Source: Yonghaparkia sp. Root332
GTDB taxonomy: Bacteria; Actinomycetota; Actinomycetes; Actinomycetales; Microbacteriaceae
Direction: 5' to 3'
Length of the DNA stretch: 64,000 nt
Assembly (NCBI RefSeq): GCF_001425665.1
Contig: NZ_LMCX01000001.1
Coordinates: 865,651 to 929,650, forward strand
The notes beneath the pieces are model-generated. The model was not told the DNA's origin. It did no database searches and saw nothing but the letters and a program-made list of their open reading frames with translations. Position 1 is the stretch's first letter. Each line of letters opens with the position of its first letter. The position numbers were made by a program, and so were the translations under genes. Shown piece after piece: positions 58,101 through 64,000 of this stretch.

Positions 58101-59696
58101 ATGGCCGGCCCCGCCCACGACCCCGCCTCGTACCGCCACCGCGACGCCGTGCCCGTGCGCCGCGCGCTCGTGAGCGTGAGCGACAAGACCGGGCTGCTCG
58201 AGCTCGCGGCGATTCTCGCGAGCGCGGGCGTCGAGATCGTGTCGACGGGCTCGACGGCGTCGACGATCGCGGCGGCCGGGCATCCGGTCACGGAGGTCTC
58301 GAGCGTCACGGGCTTTCCCGAGGCGCTCGACGGGCGCGTGAAGACCCTGCACCCGAGCGTGCACGCGGGCGTTCTCGCCGACCTGCGCCTCGAGAGCCAC
58401 GAGCGGCAGCTCGCCGAGCTCGGCATCGCCGCCTTCGACCTCGTCGTCGTGAACCTCTACCCCTTCGTCGAGACCGTCGCGAGCGGCGCCGAGGGCGACG
58501 CGGTCGTCGAGCAGATCGACATCGGCGGCCCCGCGATGGTGCGCGCCGCGGCGAAGAACCACGCCAACGTCGCGATCATCGTCGACCCGGCCGACTACGT
58601 CATGATCAGCAAGGCCGTGACGCTCGGCGGTACGACGCTCGCGCAGCGCCAGCGCTTCGCCGCGAAGGCGTTCGCGCACACCGCCGCGTACGACACCGCC
58701 GTCGCCGGCTGGTTCGCCGACTCGCTCGGCATCCGCGCCGAGCATCCCGCGGCCGGCGGCAGCCCCGCGACGATCGACGTGCACGCGACGCTGCAGCAGG
58801 TGCTGCGATACGGCGAGAACAGCCACCAGGCCGCCGCGCTCTACCGCGTCGACGGCGCGCAGGGCATCGCCCACGCGCGCCAGCTGCACGGCAAGGAGAT
58901 GTCGTACAACAACTTCGTGGACGCCGACGCCGCCGTGCGCGCCGCGTACGACCACGAGGCTCCCGCCGTCGCGATCATCAAGCACGCGAACCCGTGCGGC
59001 ATCGCCGTCGGGTCGAGCATCGCCGAGGCCCACGCGGCCGCCCACGCGTGCGACCCCGTGTCGGCGTTCGGCGGCGTCATCGCCGCCAACCGCGTCATCA
59101 CCGCCGAGGCCGCCGCGTCGATCGCGCCGATCTTCACCGAGGTCGTCGTCGCTCCCGGCTTCGAGCCCGAGGCGCTCGAGCTGCTGATGGAGAAGAAGAA
59201 CATCCGCCTGCTCGAGCTGCCCGCCGGCTTCGCCGTGCCGAGCGTCGAGCTGCGCCAGGTGAGCGGCGGGATGCTGCGGCAGCAGGCCGACCACCGCTTC
59301 GCACCGGCCTCCGACTGGACGCTCGCGAGCGGCGAGCCCGCCGACGATGCGACCCTCGCCGACCTCGAGTTCGCGTGGCGGGCCTGCCGCGCCGTGAAGT
59401 CGAACGCGATCCTGCTCGCCGCAGGCCTCGCCTCGGTAGGCGTCGGCATGGGCCAGGTCAACCGCGTCGACTCGTGCCACCTCGCGGTGTCGCGCGCCGG
59501 AGACCGGGCGCGCGGCTCGGTCGCGGCGAGCGACGCGTTCTTCCCCTTCGCCGACGGCCTGCAGGTGCTCATCGACGCGGGCGTGCGCGCGGTCGTGCAG
59601 CCCGGCCGCTCGGTGCGCGACGAGGAGGTCATCGCGGTGGCCCAGGCGGCCGGCGTGACGATGTACCTCACGGGCGAGCGGCACTTCTTCCACTAG
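58101..59696 (+). CDS. purH: AICAR transformylase / IMP cyclohydrolase
   Basis: Last two steps of IMP synthesis. The 531-aa protein has the cyclohydrolase domain (about 1-205: [41 protein letters not shown]) and the transformylase domain ([40 protein letters not shown]). The ATG at 58101 follows GAGGAG. Confidence 0.97.
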   Translation: MAGPAHDPASYRHRDAVPVRRALVSVSDKTGLLELAAILASAGVEIVSTGSTASTIAAAGHPVTEVSSVTGFPEALDGRVKTLHPSVHAGVLADLRLESHERQLAELGIAAFDLVVVNLYPFVETVASGAEGDAVVEQIDIGGPAMVRAAAKNHANVAIIVDPADYVMISKAVTLGGTTLAQRQRFAAKAFAHTAAYDTAVAGWFADSLGIRAEHPAAGGSPATIDVHATLQQVLRYGENSHQAAALYRVDGAQGIAHARQLHGKEMSYNNFVDADAAVRAAYDHEAPAVAIIKHANPCGIAVGSSIAEAHAAAHACDPVSAFGGVIAANRVITAEAAASIAPIFTEVVVAPGFEPEALELLMEKKNIRLLELPAGFAVPSVELRQVSGGMLRQQADHRFAPASDWTLASGEPADDATLADLEFAWRACRAVKSNAILLAAGLASVGVGMGQVNRVDSCHLAVSRAGDRARGSVAASDAFFPFADGLQVLIDAGVRAVVQPGRSVRDEEVIAVAQAAGVTMYLTGERHFFH

Positions 59697-59716
59697 GCGC
59701 CGACCCGGAACCGGTG

Positions 59717-59746
59717 TCGACAATCCCTCCGCTCCGGGTCTAAGCT
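59717..59746 (+). promoter_or_regulatory. Promoter of the ABC exporter operon
   Basis: TCGACA (59717-59722), an 18-base spacer and TAAGCT (59741-59746). The leader of about 140 bases to the ATG at 59893 is Cys/Ala-codon rich and contains no gene that I can support. Confidence 0.5.
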
Positions 59747-59892
59747 GGAAGGCTACGCTGCGCCGCTCCCGATCGGGGGCGGTCGCAGCCCGGCACCGCA
59801 CCAGCAGCCACCAGCATCCGCCACCTGACTGCGGCATCCGCCGCTTCGATGCGCGCCCCGACACGATCGGAGCGCGCCGCCAGAGGACCACC

Positions 59893-61812
59893 ATGTCGAC
59901 GACGCAGCACGACCGACCCCGCTTGAGCACGGCCAGGGCCATCGCCCGGCTGTACCCGTACGCGAAGCCGGCGATGCCGCGCATCTACCTCGGCATGGTC
60001 GCCGCGCTGCTCGCCGGAGTCGTCGCGCTCGCGATCCCGCTCGTGCTGCAGCAGCTCGTCGACGGGCCGCTGTCGTCGGGCTCGTCCGAGGCGATCGTGC
60101 CCGCCGTCGTGCTCGTCCTCGTGCTCGGCGTGCTCGAGGCCGTCATGATCGCCCTGCGCCGCTGGTTCGTGCTCACGCCCGGCACCCACATCGAGGCGCG
60201 CATGCGCAACGGCCTCTACGCGAAGCTGCAGGACCTCCCCGTCGCCTTCCACGACCGGTGGCAGTCGGGCCAGCTGCTGTCGCGCGCCGTGAGCGACCTC
60301 AACCTCATCCGCCGCTGGATCTCGTTCGGCCTCGTGCTGCTCGTCGTCAACGTCGTGACGATCGTCATCGGCTTCGGCGTGCTCGTGTACTGGAACCTCT
60401 GGCTCGGACTTCTGTTCCTCGTGTGCTCGGCCCCGCTCTGGATCTACGGCTACGTCTTCGAGAAGAAGTACTCGGTCATCTCGCGCCGCGCGCAGGACCA
60501 GCAGGGCGACCTGGCGACAGCGGTCGAGGAGAGCGTGCACGGCATCCGCGTGCTCAAGGCGTTCGGTCGCGGCAAGCACTCGCTGCTGAAGTTCGCCGAC
60601 CAGGCCGAGCTGCTGCGCTCGACCGAGATCGAGAAGGCGCGCTCCGTCGCCGGCATCTACTTCTGGCTCATCATGATCCCCGACGTCGCCTTCGCGCTGT
60701 GCCTGCTGGGCGGCGTGGGGCTCGCGGCGGCGGGCGAGCTGAGCGTGGGCGAGCTGCTGGCCTTCTTCGCCACGGCGACGGTGCTGCGCTTCCCCGTCGA
60801 GTCGATCGGGTTCCTGCTCGCCATGACCTACGACACGCGGTCGGCGACCGACCGATACTTCGAGGTCATGGACGAGGTCAATGCGATCGTCGACCCCGCG
60901 CATCCGGCCACGATCGGTGCGCCCGAGGGGCGGCTGACGTTCGAGAACGTGGGGTTCCGGTACCAGGATGCCCCTGCCGACCGCCCCGGGACCCTCGCGG
61001 GGCTCGTTCTCACCCTCGAGCCCGGCGAGACCATGGCGCTCGTCGGCATCACGGGCAGCGGCAAGACGACGCTCACCGCGCTCGCGACGCGCCTGTACGA
61101 CGTCACGAGCGGGCGCGTTCTGCTCGACGGCGTCGACATCCGCGACCTGTCGCGCGAGGAGCTGCGCCGCCACATCGCGATGGCCTTCGAGGACGCGACG
61201 CTGTTCTCGGCGAGCGTGCGCGACAACGTGCTGCTCGGCCGCCCCGAGCTCGAGGGCGACGACCCCGCGGTGCGCGCCGAGGCCGACCGCGTGCTCGCCG
61301 AGGCGCTCGAGATCGCCCAGGCCGACTTCGTGCACCGGCTGCCCGACGGCGTCGACACGACCGTGGGGGAGGAGGGGCTGAGCCTCTCCGGCGGCCAGCG
61401 GCAGCGCCTCGCACTCGCGCGCGCGGTCGCCGCGCGCCCCGCGGTGCTCGTGCTCGACGACCCGCTCTCGGCGCTCGACGTCGACACCGAGGCGCTCGTC
61501 GAGGCGGCGCTGCGGCGCGTGCTCGCGACGACGACCGGACTCATCGTCGCCCACCGACCCTCCACCGTGCAGATGGCCGACCGCGTCGCCCTCCTGCAGG
61601 AGGGGCGCATCACCGACGTCGGCACCCACAGCGAGCTGCTCAGGCGCAACGAGCACTACCGCTACGTCATCTCGTCGCTCGAGGACGAGGAGCTCGCTCA
61701 GACCGAGCGCGAGGATCGCGAGCTCAAGCTCGCGGAGGAAGAGGGTCGGCGCCGCGAGGCCGTCGATCGCGAGTCGCGCGTCATCGAGCGCGACGGGGAG
61801 GTCAAGCGATGA
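59893..61812 (+). CDS. ABC exporter subunit with degenerate catalytic site
   Basis: 639 aa: a six-helix exporter domain (about 25-320) and an ATPase domain with Walker [10 protein letters not shown], signature [10 protein letters not shown], and Walker [13 protein letters not shown]. The residue after the Walker B Asp is Asp rather than Glu, as in the inactive half of heterodimeric exporters such as TM287/288. A charged, coiled C-terminal tail follows. It overlaps the partner gene by ATGA. The substrate is unknown. Confidence 0.9.
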   Translation: MSTTQHDRPRLSTARAIARLYPYAKPAMPRIYLGMVAALLAGVVALAIPLVLQQLVDGPLSSGSSEAIVPAVVLVLVLGVLEAVMIALRRWFVLTPGTHIEARMRNGLYAKLQDLPVAFHDRWQSGQLLSRAVSDLNLIRRWISFGLVLLVVNVVTIVIGFGVLVYWNLWLGLLFLVCSAPLWIYGYVFEKKYSVISRRAQDQQGDLATAVEESVHGIRVLKAFGRGKHSLLKFADQAELLRSTEIEKARSVAGIYFWLIMIPDVAFALCLLGGVGLAAAGELSVGELLAFFATATVLRFPVESIGFLLAMTYDTRSATDRYFEVMDEVNAIVDPAHPATIGAPEGRLTFENVGFRYQDAPADRPGTLAGLVLTLEPGETMALVGITGSGKTTLTALATRLYDVTSGRVLLDGVDIRDLSREELRRHIAMAFEDATLFSASVRDNVLLGRPELEGDDPAVRAEADRVLAEALEIAQADFVHRLPDGVDTTVGEEGLSLSGGQRQRLALARAVAARPAVLVLDDPLSALDVDTEALVEAALRRVLATTTGLIVAHRPSTVQMADRVALLQEGRITDVGTHSELLRRNEHYRYVISSLEDEELAQTEREDRELKLAEEEGRRREAVDRESRVIERDGEVKR

Positions 61813-63617
61813 GCGTCACCGGTGTCGAGGGCGAGGAGAGGGACGACTTCTCGAAGGCCGAGTCGCGCGCCCTGCGTCGGCGATCGCTGCGCCTGCTCGG
61901 GTCGCTCGTGCGCCCGGTGCGCGGTCGCGCCATCGCGACGATGGCGGTCATCGTGCTGTCCATCGCGCTGCAGGTGGCCGGTCCCGCTCTCATCGCGGCG
62001 GGCATCAACCGAGGACTCCCGGCGCTGCAGGGGCAGGGCGACTGGATGCCCGTGGTCCTGATCGTGTCCGCCTACGTTCTGACGGGCGTGGCCGGCGCGA
62101 GCTTCATCGCGCTGTTCCAGGTGATGGCGGCGCGGCTGAGCCAGGCCATCCTGCTCGACCTGCGCAAGCGCGTGTTCCTGCACACCCAGCGGCTGTCGCT
62201 CGAGTTCCACGAGTCGTACACCTCGGGGCGCATCATCGCGCGGCAGACGAGCGACCTCGACTCGATCCGCGAGCTGCTCGATGCGGGGCTCACGCAGCTC
62301 GTCTCGGGCGCCCTCTACATGGGCTTCACCGCCGCCGCACTCGTGCTGCTCGACCCCACCTCGGGCCTCGTGCTCGCGGTCGCGCTCATCCCGCTCATCG
62401 CGCTCACGCGGTGGTTCCAGGTGCGATCGCAGAAGCTCTTCCGGCAGACGCGCGTGGCCTCCGCGCGCCTCATCGTCCAGTTCGTCGAGACCATGACGGG
62501 CATCCGCGCCGTCAAGGCGTTCCGGAAGGAGAAGCGCAACGAGGAGCACTTCGGCGGACTCGTCGAGGACTACCGGCACGCCAACGCGCGCGTGATCCAG
62601 GTCTTCGGCATCTTCGATCCCGGGCTCGTGCTCATCGGCAACATCACGGTCGCGGCCGTGCTCCTCGTCGGGGCGTTCCGGATCATCGAGGGCGACCTGC
62701 TCATCGGCTCGCTGCTCGGCATCGTTCTCTACACCCGTCGGTTCTTCGACCCGGCGGAGGAGATGGCGATGTTCTACAACTCGTACCAGTCGGCCGCCGC
62801 CGCGCTCGAGAAGATCTCGGGCGTGCTCGAGGAGAAGCCGTCGGTGCCCGACCCCACGACGCCGATCGACCTGTGGAAGGCGCGCGGAGCCGTGCACTTC
62901 GACCAGGTGCGCTTCTCGTACAACGACGACTCGGTCGTGCTGCCGCGCCTCGAGCTCACCATCCCGGCCGGGCAGACGATCGCGCTCGTCGGCACGACGG
63001 GGGCCGGCAAGTCGACGCTCGCGAAGCTCATCGCGCGCTTCTACGACCCCAGCGAGGGCGCGGTGACGCTCGACGGCGTCGACCTGCGGAAGCTGCACCC
63101 GAAGGATCTGCGGCGCGCGATCGTCATGGTCACGCAGGAGGCGTACCTGTTCTCCGGCACCGTCGCCGACAACATCGCGCTCGGCAAGCCCGAGGCGACG
63201 CGCGACGAGATCGTCGCGGCGGCGCGCGCGGTGGGGGCGCACGAGTTCATCGAGTCGCTGCCCGACGGGTACGACACCGACGTCAACAAGCGCGGCGGCC
63301 GCGTCTCGGCGGGGCAGCGGCAGCTGATCTCGTTCGCGCGGGCGTTCCTCGCCGACCCGGTCGTGCTGATCCTCGACGAGGCGACGGCGTCGCTCGACAT
63401 CCCGAGCGAGCGGCTCGTGCAGATCGGCCTGCAGACGCTGCTCGCCGACCGCACCGCGGTGATCATCGCGCACCGGCTCTCGACCGTCGCGATCGCCGAC
63501 CGCGTGCTCGTCATGGAGCACGGCGAGGTGATCGAGGACGGCACGCCGGCCGAGCTCATCGCCGGGTCGGGGAAGTTCGCGCAGCTGCACGCCGCCTGGC
63601 GCGAGTCGCTCGTCTAG
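61809..63617 (+). CDS. ABC exporter subunit with catalytic Walker B
   Basis: 602 aa: six-helix exporter domain (about 35-330) and ATPase domain with Walker [11 protein letters not shown]-loop [10 protein letters not shown], Walker [13 protein letters not shown] with the catalytic Glu, and IIAHRLST. Its signature is VSAGQRQ instead of SGGQ, which is the side that completes the partner's degenerate site. Together the two genes encode one heterodimeric exporter. Confidence 0.9.
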   Translation: MSVTGVEGEERDDFSKAESRALRRRSLRLLGSLVRPVRGRAIATMAVIVLSIALQVAGPALIAAGINRGLPALQGQGDWMPVVLIVSAYVLTGVAGASFIALFQVMAARLSQAILLDLRKRVFLHTQRLSLEFHESYTSGRIIARQTSDLDSIRELLDAGLTQLVSGALYMGFTAAALVLLDPTSGLVLAVALIPLIALTRWFQVRSQKLFRQTRVASARLIVQFVETMTGIRAVKAFRKEKRNEEHFGGLVEDYRHANARVIQVFGIFDPGLVLIGNITVAAVLLVGAFRIIEGDLLIGSLLGIVLYTRRFFDPAEEMAMFYNSYQSAAAALEKISGVLEEKPSVPDPTTPIDLWKARGAVHFDQVRFSYNDDSVVLPRLELTIPAGQTIALVGTTGAGKSTLAKLIARFYDPSEGAVTLDGVDLRKLHPKDLRRAIVMVTQEAYLFSGTVADNIALGKPEATRDEIVAAARAVGAHEFIESLPDGYDTDVNKRGGRVSAGQRQLISFARAFLADPVVLILDEATASLDIPSERLVQIGLQTLLADRTAVIIAHRLSTVAIADRVLVMEHGEVIEDGTPAELIAGSGKFAQLHAAWRESLV

Positions 63618-63660
63618 GGGCTCTGCGGAAGGCGAGTCGCGCGGCGCGGTCGGCGCGCTC

Positions 63661-63698
63661 CGTCGGCGCGGTCGCGCTAGCGCTCGACCGCGCCGACG
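63661..63698. terminator. Terminator hairpin between convergent genes
   Basis: CGTCGGCGCGGTCG (63661-63674) pairs perfectly with CGACCGCGCCGACG (63685-63698). The ten-base loop contains CGCTAGCG, which holds the stop codon of the reverse-strand gene. No T-tract is seen. Confidence 0.6.
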
Positions 63699-64000
63699 TG
63701 CAGCGCGACCACGCCGAGCCCCGGCACCTCGGCCGTGAATCGACCCTCGCCGTCGACCTCGATCACCTCGCCCGACACCGCGTCGGTGTACCGGCCGGCC
63801 ACGAGCGACGTGTCGAAGCTCGCCGTCGCGCCCGTGGCGCCCGCGTTGAAGGCGACGAACCCGTAGGCGCCGCGGCCGAATGCCGTGACGCTGCGCAGCT
63901 CGCGCGCCTCGAACTCGGTCGCGTCGGTGAGAGGAGCGTCTCCGACCGCGGCGCGGAAGGCGAGCATGCCGCGCACGAGATCCCAGCTCTGCGGGCACAC
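63677..64000 (-). CDS. C-terminal part of an alpha-amylase-like (GH13) enzyme, truncated by the window
   Basis: Only the last 108 codons are in the window. CPQSWDLVRGMLAFR followed by an all-beta segment (GFVAFNAGATGATASFDTSL, AGRYTDAVSGEVIEVDGEG, VVALHVGA) fits the C-terminal domain of bacterial alpha-amylases, where the region after the barrel reads W..I.GM..FR. No catalytic residue is inside the window, so the assignment is by this end alone. Confidence 0.65.
   Translation of the reverse strand: MCPQSWDLVRGMLAFRAAVGDAPLTDATEFEARELRSVTAFGRGAYGFVAFNAGATGATASFDTSLVAGRYTDAVSGEVIEVDGEGRFTAEVPGLGVVALHVGAVER

Overview
The window is a high-GC chromosomal segment of an actinomycete, most likely a member of Microbacteriaceae. 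The evidence is the ribosomal order L15-secY-adk-infA-rpmJ-rpsM-rpsK-rpoA-L17 without rpsD or map, the guaB/guaB3/SURF1/DUF3817/guaA run, DUF6350 next to purN-purH, DhaM fused to HPr and enzyme I, and many leaderless gene starts with a TANNNT -10 box. It is almost wholly coding. I saw no rRNA, tRNA, CRISPR array or intact insertion sequence, and no gene-free stretch exceeds 300 bases.

Layout. 1-6031: end of the spc-type ribosomal operon, SecY, adenylate kinase and the alpha-operon genes; rplO shows an apparent frameshift in its repetitive N-terminal extension. 6095-10011: tandem-GNAT protein, envelope acyltransferase (reverse), truA. 10146-15379: rplM-rpsI, then cell-wall precursor and CoA genes glmM, coaA (reverse), glmS. 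15401-19546: tightly overlapping acpS-alr-tsaE-tsaB-rimI-tsaD, covering acyl-carrier activation, D-alanine and most of the t6A-tRNA pathway. 19661-23133: two DUF4190 proteins, a methyltransferase-like protein (reverse), groES under CIRCE, and RarD. 23169-30269: two branched-chain-type substrate-binding lipoproteins facing a convergent livH-M-G-F operon. 30532-35987: guanine nucleotide genes with SURF1 and DUF3817 between them. 36187-39946: SGNH hydrolase, BI-1 family protein, small membrane proteins, glycerophosphodiesterase. 40024-40904: a palindromic repeat and a 5'-truncated DUF559 nuclease gene. 41009-43423: pcrA. 43530-47874: an accessory operon STAS / RsbW-GAF-PP2C / cellulose-synthase-like glycosyltransferase / STAS. 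48023-50100: sucCD. 50233-56206: accessory IclR / glpF / dhaK / dhaL / dhaM-HPr-EI module. 56230-59696: DUF6350, purN, purH. 59893-63617: heterodimeric ABC exporter. 63677-64000: C-terminal piece of an alpha-amylase-like enzyme (reverse).

The most unusual items are: (a) two 90-100 bp nested palindromes sharing the arm CCAAATGAAGGGAGC, with a third half copy that abuts and apparently truncates the DUF559 nuclease gene; (b) a partner-switching signalling operon that contains a polysaccharide synthase with a helical insertion of about 155 residues; (c) a LivH permease with a signal peptide and an extracytoplasmic beta-sandwich domain; (d) operator-like palindromes before sucC, the livJ-like gene and glpF. 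All calls come from reading the sequence and from knowledge of protein families; no database search was run.
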